From Ciona savignyi (lineage: Eukaryota; Chordata; Ascidiacea; Phlebobranchia; Cionidae): DNA of 64,000 bases. The stretch covers positions 4,315,172 to 4,379,171 of the forward strand of contig CH003412.1 of assembly GCA_000149265.1 (NCBI GenBank), in the 5' to 3' direction. The position numbers and the translations under genes were made by a program. This document shows positions 39,435-50,800 of this stretch, in pieces (position 1 is the first letter of the stretch; each line of letters starts with the position of its first letter). Under the pieces are notes generated by a model. It saw only the letters and a program-made list of their open reading frames with translations, was not told the origin of the DNA and ran no database searches.

Positions 39435-41409
39435 CTATGGAAATGTGTTGGTTTTCATTTCCTGCAGGTGTGCTAGATTGGACATCAAACTGTCCACTTG
39501 ACCGGACACATTGCGCAAGGAATGTACGATGCTAGGTTCCGATAGTTCATGGTTGCTGTGCCACTCTGTTGTTTCGCATTGCTCATTTATATTGTTGATG
39601 CAAGTATCTGTTTAACAGAAAATATATCAAATTTAAACAACATTTTTTAATGTAAATTGTACATTAGCATTTTCTTAGTGCATTAAAATGTGGACATCAC
39701 CTTCATTATTAGCCTACCACCATTTTTTTCTGGGTTAAACCCTAGAAAAAATGTTTGTAAAGCCATGGTAGACAAAGTGTCATTACTTAGCAACAATGGC
39801 GCAATGGACCTATATAAGTTTGTTTAAAAAAATCGGGTGTGTATTCATAATTAGTGGAGATATTCAATTTTTAATCAGTAAAACATCATAGTGGAAAAAT
39901 ATTTGCTGGAATAAAGCTTTTTTGTATTCAAAATATAAAACAATAACTAACCAATTTGTTCCAGTAATTTGATGGCAGTTTCCTGATACTGAGCTTCCAC
40001 TGTCAACTGCTCGCCTTGGTACGGTTGCTGTAGCCGTTTTGCTAGTTGATCTTTCTTTCCAATAGCAGATTCCAAATCTTCAACCATCAGTTTAACTGCA
40101 TCATGCTTTTCCTGGAGGGCGTCTGCTGACACCAGATCATGCACTTCCTTGTTCAGTTTCATTTTATGAATTTGAACTCTTGTTTTTTTAAGTTCGTGCG
40201 CCATTGAAGTCACTTTGCGCAGGTCTGCCAGTTTGTTTGCAACTGAGGTATGGCTATAAAGGGCATCGAGCTACAAAAAATACTTAATTAAGGTTTAAAT
40301 TAGCATAATAAAAGTTAAGTATTATAGTATATCGGTACTATTATATATTTTGTCCGGCCCGTTGGTCTAACGGTTAAGTGCGTCGCCTTTCAATCGAAAG
40401 GTTGAAGGTGCGAAACTGGTCGCTAGCTAGTCGGTTGTGTCCTTGGGCAAGGCACTTTACGGACATTGCCTGAACCCAGCGGATTAATGGGTTCTACCAA
40501 ATTGAAGGAACGTGTCTATCATATACAACACACTGAAATAGCTACAGTAACCCGACGATGGGTGCGAGGTAATCTGACGATTGCCCGTGTGTTGACCCCC
40601 TTGGTTTTCCCATTCACGGGGATAAAGATGAATATCCTATCCCTATCCTATCCTATTAATCAAAGAATTATAAAAAAACTACTGAAAATGACCATACACA
40701 TATTCTTCTACTTGGTTTTATCTTGAAAGAATGATTCTTTTTTAATAATAATTTAAGAAGACAGGTAACATTAAAAAGGGAGCCTTGTCGATATCAAGCA
40801 TTTAAATTATCAAAGCTTTTGGTTGATAGGCTGAACTATTGTCATTGTGCAACTCTAGCTAGTTATATATATACATTTACAAATAGTGATTTTACATTTT
40901 TATATGAGGTTATAAAGTATTATGTGTGCTTATTTCTCTTGGGTTGTCAGAATATCCCATGTCACCAAAGGTCAGTTTTTGACATATACTCTAATAGCAT
41001 GAGTTGCATGCATAAGTCCGTAGGCAAAGCACACACATTGCTCGCTTTAGCAGTATTCATTTCGAATAAAACATATAGTAACATCTTCATCAACTGTACT
41101 GTTGGTTCAAAATATCTTGTAATATCAATAACAATCTCGAATACAATATTTTAATTTGAGGCTTATCTGATTGTGTATAAATCCTTTAATGTATAAATCC
41201 TTTAATGTTCAGTTGATTTATCCAACACAAAAGATACAAATAAGACTTTCATACATTTATTTCATTGTATTATTTATATAGATATGGACAATGGAAACCT
41301 GTTGATCTGAATTCTCATAGTTGCCGGCTTTCAGAAGTTCATGTAATGATTGTGGAGGTTGGTCCAACCATGGATTGTTTACAATCGACAGGTTTTCCGA
41401 AGTATTCAT
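39435..41409 (-). CDS. HAUS2: HAUS augmin-like complex subunit 2
   Basis: Three exons with consistent phases, 41299-41409, 39952-40270 and 39435-39607, encode 200 residues (human about 235). Augmin recruits gamma-tubulin complexes to existing spindle microtubules so that new ones branch from them. Recognition rests on the NPW near the N-terminus, the coiled-coil middle exon with LAKRLQQPYQGEQLTVEAQYQETAIKLLE matching in outline the RQRLLKP...LPIEAVYH...LLEL block of human HAUS2 (given here only as a spaced motif), and the C-terminal helix with VHSLRNVSGQVDSLMSNL. A TTTTTGCAG acceptor lies 31 bases before the ATG, 220 bases past the CENP-W stop, so the transcript may have a 5' intron or receive a spliced leader. 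Intron 1 carries a SINE. Confidence 0.85.
40352..40654 (+). mobile_element. Full-length SINE in HAUS2 intron 1
   Basis: GTCCGGCCCGTTGGTCTAAC head to CCTATCCTATCCTATT tail; opposite strand to the gene. One of the best preserved copies. Confidence 0.92.
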
Positions 41410-41665
41410 ATCTTTATGACCGACAACTCTTTAACACTTTCTGCAAAAATATTTTAAATCGCAGAATATGGAGAACCAACTGCTCACACTAAAAGGATAG
41501 AATTGGCTTAACAATCTTAGTATCTAATAAAAAGAGTGTAATAGAACTTTGTGACACATGTGGGGAAATATTTCTCTGACATCATTAATCGACATATTTT
41601 CCCTCATGCAATCGAAGTTGCAGCATATTCATTAAGTTGCAAATTATATCACGCAAGCAGCATAT

Positions 41666-42204
41666 TCATTTTCGTTTAGTCCCCACTCCACTTGCCTTTT
41701 CTATCATGTGAACGTGTTCAGCCGTGATTACTCTTGATTTCAATTCTCGACTTTTACTGTCAGCAGCTTTCGCCAGCCTTTGCATAAAGAGTAAAGAGTT
41801 CAACCACAACTGTAATTTAAGAAAAAAGATATTAATAATTGACTATAGGGTGTCTTAGTACCGTATGTACCGGAAATTTTATCTGACATCTTTCTTGGGG
41901 GAAATGTAGTTACCCAGTTGCCTTCTTGTTAATAAAATATACAGGAAATTAAATTTATTGCATTGTAAGTAAATATATACCACCAATTTAATTTACTTTA
42001 TTTTTTTGTTAGGAAAAAATATAACAGAAACATGAAATAAAATCTTTCAGACTTAAAAGTCAAAAAGAATTTGTATTGATTTGGTAAACAAATAAAAAAC
42101 AGAAAGCATACCAGTAATTCTAAATTCTTTGACAACTTTACTTTTCCACCAAAATGATGTTGTGCGTATCGTTTTACTTTCGTAGAAATTACAATCCGTT
42201 TCAT
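41666..42204 (-). CDS. CENPW: Centromere protein W, histone-fold kinetochore subunit
   Basis: Two exons, 42112-42204 and 41666-41809, joined in phase 0, encode 78 residues (human 88). CENP-W forms a histone-fold dimer with CENP-T in the CENP-T-W-S-X particle that binds centromeric DNA. The basic N-terminus (MKRIVISTKVKRYAQHHF) is followed by the histone fold: helix 1-2 with LLLWLNSLLFMQRLAKAA and the C-terminal part SRVITAEHV, both matching the pattern LLVHLNCLLFVHRLAE and CRVINKEHV of vertebrate CENP-W. An acceptor-like CTCTTTTTTACAG ends two bases before the ATG, with a possible leader exon ending at a GTGAGT near 42388-42393. It lies 257 bases upstream of HAUS2 on the same strand. Confidence 0.85.
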
Positions 42205-43155
42205 ATCTGTAAAAAAGAGCAACATACTTTATTGAAATAATATAGTCTATATCAATATCAGGTTACCATAATTTCTGTGTTATAAACACTGTGATTAACG
42301 TCTTTTTCCGGTTGATTGGGTAAAAATATAAGCTTTTCTATATAAATCTATAAATCGTTTTTACAACCAATAAACTAAAAAGGTCACTCACCGAAATCAA
42401 TTTCGCGCTTAAACTATGATTTCTATGTAGTAAATAGCATCACATTATTTCAAGCTGTCTTCATTTCTGTTTGTTTTGGGTTACAAAGATTGGTAATCGC
42501 TCTTCTTGTTCTTAATTAGAAGTGAACAGAAGATGAGTTTTTTTTCTCTGAAGATTGGTTATTCTATTAATTTTTATTACTTAAAAAAAATGGACGATCA
42601 AGCTGTAAATAAAACTTAAACTTAGTAAGTTAATTAAGTTTACTCACTGTGGTTGTTGTTAAAACTAGCCATTACCAAAATGAACACAATTATTGATTAC
42701 ATGGACTGCAAACCAAATAAAGGCTGGGGTATTATTTCTGTAGATGGGGCTACAGCATATTGGTAAGTCCGGTTATTGAGACTAGTTGGGGGGGTGGGAT
42801 TAAAGTTCGTATGATTGTCCAACCGGTTAGTCTGGCGGTTAAGTGCGTGGCCTTTCAATCGAAAGGTTGCGGATAAATATGAATATCCTATGATGCGTGG
42901 CGCACAGACTACTATTTCGGTTATTGCCGCTGAAAACTCCAAAAATCATGCTCGCGTGGCGTGATTTCACTTCCTTTCATTTATGCCAGTATGTTTGATA
43001 ATTTAAGCTTTATATTTCTGGCGCACAGAAAACAAACTTTCCAACAGGGATGGCCTCTTTATAATATAAATTCCAATTATTATTTGTTTTTAAGGTAAGG
43101 TTGCCCTATCTGCCTTTACTGATGGTTAGTTTGATGATACAAAATAACAATTAGA
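42205..43155. other. Shared upstream region of CENPW and LRRC56
   Basis: 950 bases between divergent start codons. It contains a possible CENPW leader exon and donor (GTGAGT, minus, 42388-42393) and a deleted SINE. It could serve as a bidirectional promoter. Confidence 0.4.
42818..42891 (+). mobile_element. Internally deleted SINE (head joined to tail)
   Basis: Head through GAAAGGTTGCGG, then directly ATAAATATGAATATCCTAT. About 220 internal bases are missing, with GG at the joint present in both parental positions. Confidence 0.85.
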
Positions 43156-44627
43156 ATGGAGGATGAATGGATCACAGCACTTGGTGATGAAGATCAGATT
43201 AATCCAGAACCAATCGTTTTAGAAGAAACTGAACTTATAGTAAATGAGTTTCTATCTCCATCCAAACTGGAACAGATTACTGGCGTGGATGATTTGAGCT
43301 CTGTTGATACTTTGGAAATGATTGTAAACACTAGCGAAATAACTTTGGGAAACTTTGGACAATACCTACCATCTCTTACTCAGCTAAAGCTAAGTGACAG
43401 TGTTATTCCATCTGTTCGTGACATCGGCACATCACTGAGCAATCTATCAGTGTTATGGATGTCGAGATGTGGGCTGCATGATGTGGATGGGATAGCTTCG
43501 CTTCAAAACTTGCGTGAACTTTATGTTGCTTACAACAACATTGAAGATATCTCTCCGATAAGCTTTATTGACTCATTGGAGGTGCTGGACCTCGAAGGAA
43601 ATAGGCTATCTAACCTGGAACAACTTGATTATTTATCGATTATGTGTTCTCTTGTTACTTTAACTCTAGCAGGCAATCCAATAGCTAAGACTTATAAAGA
43701 CCAATCCAATGTAGACTGCAGTTTTCGGCGATTTGTTTTACAAAAAATCTCAACAATAAAACAGTTAGATGACAAAAGTGGATTGGATTCAAATGATGAA
43801 TCCGATGAGGAGCGTCCTGGCACATCAGCTTCTTTCCACTCACAGGAGGATATCGACATTGTGACAGCTGCAATAAAGGAAGGTGTTTTATTAGATTCCA
43901 ATGCTGAGTGTAATCCAAATATAAATAAAAAAATTGACTCAATGAAGCGACCTAGCAGTGCAAATGCATCTTATAAAGACATCCTGCCTTTAACGTTTTC
44001 TATGAATCCGAGTCCAAAATTCTCCCGGACACGTCCCTCTACTGCCACCTCGCATAGATCTCCAATGATGGCTCGTGATTCTGAAATCTTTACTTCGCCT
44101 GTGCTTCAAACCCGACCTGGTTCTTCAGGCTCGGAGGGAGGAATGCTTCAGCAAGATGATTCAAGCACACTGACATTCGGGGACCCTATGTGTGGAAATC
44201 CAATCCATGCACTTAGGAACAGGAAACTGTCACCAATCCCCACATTGACGATGATCAAACCTGATGAATACAACCGCAGAGCTCAAGTTAGACCTTCTAC
44301 ATCTATGGGTGTCAGACAGTTAAATTTAGGTCATAGTCTAAAAACTTCAAAACCAAAGACAAATTTATCATTAGACTTTGACAAGACAGAACAAGATATA
44401 TCTCGTCCTTTTCAACAATTTACTATTAAAGACAATGCTACCAACAAGGAAAGGAATACAACAGTTGAAAACACAAATGGAATAATGGCTCCCCGAAAAT
44501 CTAGTGTGCAACCATCACCACCTCCAAAAGCACAGGTACTGTCACAACTTCATGCATTTTTCTCATCTTAACAAGCCCTTTTTTAATCAGAAGGGTGTGG
44601 TAGCTTATTTGCCCAAAATTGTTTTAA

Positions 44628-44670
<43 letters not shown>

Positions 44671-45164
44671 CTTAAGTATATATTACTACTTTGACCAAGT
44701 GCATAAATGTTTAGCCTGTCCCACCCATTATGCGTTACAACTTTGTGCCAGGAGCCGGCCATCATAGTTAGGATAGGATAGGAATTTTTATCCCCGTGAA
44801 TGGAAAACTGCAACCTTTCGATCAAAAGGCGACGCACTTAACCGCTAGACCAACCGGCCGGATATTATATAACTTGCACAGGATTATATATATTTATCTG
44901 CAAAATAAACTTGAACCTGCAGGGGTGAAAAAGGGCTGCAATATTATAACTTTGTGTTTACAGATGTCTCCTGTTAGGGGAAGTTCCCCTATTATATCCC
45001 CTTCTCCACCGCGGTCACCCCAGCGACCACAAACTGCATGTGATTTCCGTGCACAACAATTCCGGAGGTCATATTCGGAACGACCACTTAATCCACTATC
45101 CATCAGCAGTGGAGTGCAGCGTTTTCGACACCGGAATCTTGTGCGGATGAAGGCAGATGACTGA
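43156..45164 (+). CDS. LRRC56: Leucine-rich repeat-containing protein 56 (ciliary)
   Basis: Two exons, 43156-44535 and 44964-45164, joined in phase 0, encode 526 residues (human about 542). LRRC56 acts with IFT to bring dynein arms into motile cilia. Residues about 35-205 match the family closely: FLSPSKLEQITGVDDL, VDTLEM, LGNFGQYLPSLTQLKL, DIGTSLSNLSVLWMSRCGL, DGIASLQNLRELYVAYNNI, LEVLDLEGNRL and TLAGNPI, which are LRRs of the SDS22 type. The rest is disordered, Ser/Pro-rich. The second exon (SPSPPRSPQRPQTA) ends in VRMKADD. The intron holds a (TA)n tract and a deleted SINE. It is transcribed away from CENP-W/HAUS2, sharing a 950-base upstream region with them. Confidence 0.93.
44632..44668. 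repeat. (TA)n microsatellite in LRRC56 intron
   Basis: About 18 TA units. Confidence 0.92.
44769..44862 (-). mobile_element. Internally deleted SINE in LRRC56 intron
   Basis: Read on the minus strand: GGCCGGTTGGTCTAGCGG head to AAAGGTTGCAG, then TTTTCCATTCACGGGGATAA and the ATCCT tail. Confidence 0.85.
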
Positions 45165-46499
45165 CTTTCGATATCTGCTTTTAAAATGTTCACTCCAGCA
45201 AAACCTGTTTTCGTATGCATGCATTTTCTTCAGATTCATAATATTTTTGTATGTTTAGGCCCTTTGATCGTTTTACCATTTTTTATCCACCGGTATCTAT
45301 TTAAGAACTATTGATTATTAGAGCTGTGTAACTAATTTTAATAATGATTAAGTAAAAAAAATGTTAACCCTTTAAGAAAATTAATTTTGTGCTATTGAAC
45401 ATTGCTTTTAATTGAAGAGCGACAGAAATTACTAAGAAAAAGGAGATCTGCACTGTTTGGGAAACTTTTCACAGTAAATGGCTGATTTTTTATTTGGTAT
45501 ACTGGTACCGTATACAAACAAATCAGTCACCCATTTCTTCATGATTCTGGTGGTTATTAAATGTTTATATTTAACTGCTGCAACGCCCTGATGGTCGTTA
45601 AAAGATTATTAAATATAACCTAAGGAAAACAGCTCCAGATAATTAACATTCAATCATGTATTGCATGTTAACATCCCTAATTCAGTTCAAATAGAACTGC
45701 TACCTGGTCGGAACAAATTGTTATTCCCAATGCATGCAAGTACTGGTTCTGTACTATTCCTATCCTAGTCTTTGTTTTTATTTATGCATAACAAAGTGCC
45801 AAAGTAGTACTGATCTAGAGAATCTAAGCAGCTAGGATGTAATTATATATTATTTGATTGGATTTGAATTTGCCAATTGTATGTGTTTAATTTCCTGTAA
45901 TACCTATTGTTTTGGTGGATATTTATCCTTTTTTATTGATACCAACAGTTTATTGTTTTATTGAGCAATCTTCTTTGTTTTATAAGAGAAAACTTATTGT
46001 TGTTTGCTCTGAAAGTGCCAATGCCAACAAATTCGTACTTGAACCCAGCTCTTTTATATAACCCTTACCGCTTGTTTTCATATTTACTCTACCATTCACT
46101 GTGCTTGTACTGGTAAAAGTGTTTTTCATGAGCTCACTGTAACTTTAGTGAAGACTATTTTTCTAAAAAGACAAAATGTTGTTATATTCATTAAAAATCC
46201 AGTCTTTAAATGGTATGCAGTCTACCTATTAAAGAAAAGCTTTTAGTGTGTATGGTATAGATTGGTTCTGCTTGAATTCAAGTACATGTCGTCAGAGTTA
46301 TATTGATGGCCTAGTTCAATCCTTGTCCATGGAACTTCTGTGATAAAAACAATTGTGTTTTGTTTTTTAAATTGAGAAGCTATGCCAGCAAGTGATAATG
46401 TGATCAAATCAAGCAGAACATGTAAGTGTTGCAGGCTGGGTACAATAATTAAAGACAGTCAACTGTAATTTGCTTACAATTTAATCAGGTTAATCCCTT
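45165..46499. other. Intergenic region after LRRC56
   Basis: Probably includes the LRRC56 3' UTR. No exon or repeat was recognised on either strand. Confidence 0.45.
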
Positions 46500-46798
46500 T
46501 GTCCGACTAATTAGTCTGGTGGGTTAGTGCGCCTTTCAAGCAAAGGGTTGCTGCAGGTTTAAAACTTGTTATTTGCTAGTCGGTTGTGTCCTTACGCAAG
46601 GCACTTAACGGACATTTCCCGAACCTAGTAGATTAATGGGTTCCACCAAATTGAAGAAACGTTTAAATCATACACAAATAACTGCAATAGCTTCAGTAAC
46701 CTGCTGGTGGGTGAGATGTGATCTGACGATTGCCTGTGTGTTAACCCCCTTGGTTTTGTCATTCACAGGGATAAACATGAATATCCCAACCTATCCCT
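46500..46798 (+). mobile_element. Full-length diverged SINE
   Basis: GTCCGACTAATTAGTCTGG head with a short deletion, tail ATATCCCAACCTATCC. Confidence 0.85.
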
Positions 46799-47883
46799 CT
46801 TGTTGACATAGGTTTCCAAGTAGCAGTGTAAGCTGAGTGAGCCACGTCCGCAAATATAGTAATGCTGTTGTGGGAATGGTGAGTCACTTAAAATGCTTAG
46901 GCTGAGAGACATGTACTTGATTTCCTGGCTGTGTCTCGCCGAACACTTTTCTCTTGTATTGAAAATGTTATTTTTACAGACCTTCCCAGAAACATAGATT
47001 CATATTTTTAATGAAACACTTTGTAACAGGAAAGTAATTTATTTCCAATACATTTTAAATGCTCTCAATATGGCACAGAGATGGAAACCGTCTTTTTAAA
47101 ATCATACCAATGCTGAGAAGAGGTTTCAATCATTAGGAGTGCAATTCTTAAAGTCTTTGAATGTAATTACAAATAAAACATTTGAAACACAATTATTATG
47201 TAATAAAAAACAATCTTTAACATGCCGTTTAAGTAAAATGACAGTTTAACACCCACAGGTTTGGCAATTATTTTGGGTAAAAATTAAAAAAAAAACACAT
47301 TAAATATAAATGGAAAAACTTTAATTTTTATTAAAAACAACAAAAGCAATTAAATCTAATACATTCCTACCAAATTGCTTAAAAATAGCATTAAATTTCA
47401 ATGGCTCTTGTGCCTTTATTAAAAAAACAGTTTCCAAATGGATAAAAACTGCTTTTAGAGAACAGAGCATTGACCTAATCTGCTGCACATACTGGTAAAA
47501 AGTATTGAAGAATTTGACATCGAAATAAAATAGGTGGCAAGAGGTTGTAATGTTATTAATTGGAATATGTCGAATGCTAATTGCATAGTTTTTTTAAATT
47601 TACTGCTAATTGTTTTATTAAAATAAAACTACAATTAACAAAACTTCTTACTTTTGGTTAGAGACTAACATTTTTACTTTTTTTTGACCAGATTAGTACA
47701 GTTAAAATTTAATACAAAATGCAATTTGACAATTTTCAGGTAATAAAAGGTGGGATTGTCTGGAACTGATAATTTGACTAACACGGAATCTGTTTTTAAT
47801 AAAAATTGGAACAAGGCGACTTCACACACACAGAATGTGGTATACACAGTGAATAAAAAGCAGAGGAAACAGAAAAAAATTAA
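46799..47883. other. Intergenic region downstream of the CARD9-like gene
   Basis: AT-rich. TTTTATT near 47613 (AATAAAA on the gene strand) may be its polyadenylation signal. Nothing else seen. Confidence 0.4.
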
Positions 47884-50800
47884 TTACAGAGTATTTAGAC
47901 CTGGAAGGTCGCCGTTTGACGTAGAGGTGACTGATTCTGTTTCACTTCTTGTGGTACATGATCGGCCGTGCCGGGCCCCCTTTCGCCGCATGATTGGCTC
48001 TGACAAACGTTTCTGTTGTGTGAACATTTTTCATTACAATTCCAAATAAAAGTTAAATTGAGTAACGCTATTGTGGTGGCTAGATATTGTATTTTATAAT
48101 CCCAACTAAACTAAACAAATTTGTTACTGTTGATTAAGAATTTTAAATAAAGTACTAAAACTTTTAAGTAAAATTTGTATATGTAATATATTATTGGTAG
48201 TGTTAAATAATTTCTAAGCATTTCCTTCGAAGTCTTTACAAAAAATAATTTTTTTATAAAATGGCATATCATGTAAATTCGAATGGATATGTTGACCAAC
48301 TATCACGTAAAACTTACAAATTCCCCATCTCCAGGTCCATAGTTCGCTGCAAGCTCAATATCAGGAAACACTTTTCGGCAATCTTTACCAAAATTTCCAA
48401 GCTTGATGTTCGAATATAGTTTGGTCAAATACTGAATGAACAACATGACTTTGATTAGACTTAGCTACAAATATTTATCCCTAAAAATAAGAGCTATTGT
48501 AATTTGTTGAATATGAAAGAGATTCTGCTGTGTATTTTGTTAAACCTGTAAAAACACTTTTCATTCATTTATTAGTATGGACGGGTCCACGGTAGCCCTG
48601 GGACCAGGAATTTATGCCACAGAAGGCCCATTACTCCAGCGCCCTACGCTAACATGAATCCCGGATATATAAGGAAGCTGACTTAATGCTTGACCGGATA
48701 GATGCGAGATCATAAAACTTAAAAACACTTGGTTCAGGCAACATCAAATTAGTGCCTCGACCAAGAACACAGTTTAGCAAAATCAGTTTTCGGCCCAACA
48801 GATTTCAGCTGACAGTCCAGCCTGATTCTGGTTGGATCAAATCAGCCAGATGACTACTTGTGGGTAAAAAACATTTATTAAACACCACAGTCCTCAGACC
48901 ATATGCACGCAGTCGTGTTGCCCCTTACACACTTGTATGTGGAAGTGATGTGATAGCACAACCTTGTACATTTTAATATGCTGTGGCAGGGCAGCTATAA
49001 CTAGCAAGCGACCAGTATTGCTATAAAATTAGCTATACAGCGAACAAATGGATTTTTGAATTTACATTCATAAGGCTATATCTTTGTAAAAATACCTTTT
49101 TATAATATTTCGTTACGTAGAGGCGGTCTCTGAAATGTTCACTTTCAGAAGACACATCCTGCAAAACAATCATAATTAATTTACCACAAGTACAATAAGG
49201 TTAGGGAAAAAGTTATCCAGGCAAACTAATAAACAGGTTAATACTGGTCCTGCGTCAGTGAAGTGGTCAATCATTTAAATATCATGTCTAATGGGTTTTG
49301 TGCTGTTGTGATGTGTGTGTATTTTCTTTCTCTTTTTTACTGTTACCATTTCATCTGGATTTAAACCAAGATAAGAATGAAAAAATATGTTTATGGTACA
49401 TTAGACATGCATTAAATTTATACTGATAACTGGACGAAACAGAAAAAACTCGAAATCAAGATAACCCTAAAATGATCATCAAGCACAAACTTAACATTAA
49501 TTATTAGAAAAACAATGCATCGGTTCAGGCTACAAGACATGGGAGACTGAGGTAATTAATCTGGCAGAGAAAAGGCAACCAAGAGTATAGTGCTATGTCA
49601 TGGCGTCCCCTTTTTTCAACAAGGATAAAATAAGATATTATTTATGTTGTCTCAAATGAGAAGATTTATGTTTACCTTTAACCCAATGTAAGAAAAGAAA
49701 GTTGTTATATTATAGGTAACTGTCAAAAACACCTTGTGCTAAATTTGGTTGCCTGAGCTTTTGCAGTGTGTTGTATATTTTATATAATCATTAATCACAC
49801 TATTTAATCAATACATATGAACCCACAGGATTTAGATTAAAGCCCATTAAGTGCCTTGCCAATAGACAAAACGTGGTCAGGGTGGATATTGAACCAATCA
49901 TCTATGACCCACATCCCACTTCTACACCACAAACTTGTCATAGGTAGGTGTATTTTAGTAAAAATCAAAGCATTACTTACTGAGCCAACTGGCAAATTGT
50001 CCACTTGATCATTACTTGATGCCGCTATAAAATTTAACAAAAAAATTTAATGCAGTGTACAACATTATGGCATTTTAGAGCTTGTTTTCGTGTGTAAATA
50101 TAGACGAATAGATTGAATGTGAAAATATCAACATCAATGCAGACAAAGAAGACAATGCAGCAATAAAACTATTGTTCCACAAATAGACTGGAAGTAATTT
50201 TGTAATTGTAATTGACTTTGGTAATTGATGGCTTATTTCCAGCATACTTTTATGAATTTGTATGCTCTTTAGAGGTACAAAAGTTTAATTAGCCGATTTC
50301 GTGGTAAAGCAACAGTAATTTACAGTAGTATTATTCCACTGCATGCCTTTGTGGCAATAACACTTTATTTTGCATAACAACTAATGGATTAAGGCAATAT
50401 CCCTTAAGTGATGTCTGTAGATCAAACATAAAGTTCAGTGATAAAATCGACCTTGGAATGTGTTTTGGACCTTCAATTTGCCAGTCACCTGGTTGTTTAT
50501 TAGCTGTTCCCCAAAACAGTTTGGTGAAAGGGGAGTGAATAAGACATAAAGCTCCAAAACAGCCTTAGTACGCATAAAAATATCCAACACTTGGCGAAAC
50601 TAATTTCCTTTAATATTTAAAAAAAGCTGTGTTAAAGTAAAATGTAATAATAATTTTCAGGAAGTTAATAATGGAACTTACTGCTGGTTGACAGTGAACC
50701 AGTTGGGGGGCTGATGTATTTCTCATTTCCTTTCCACTGTGAAACATGCAAATATAAAAAAAGTAAGTCATAGTTTAAAGAATAATAGGAATTCCCTAGC

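Noticed and set aside
44894..45220. 108-codon minus-strand frame
   Set aside because: Antisense to LRRC56 exon 2, whose splice phase and Ser/Pro content fit the plus strand.
47750..48049. 99-codon plus-strand frame
   Set aside because: Antisense to the last exon of the CARD9-like gene, which fits the splice phase on the minus strand.
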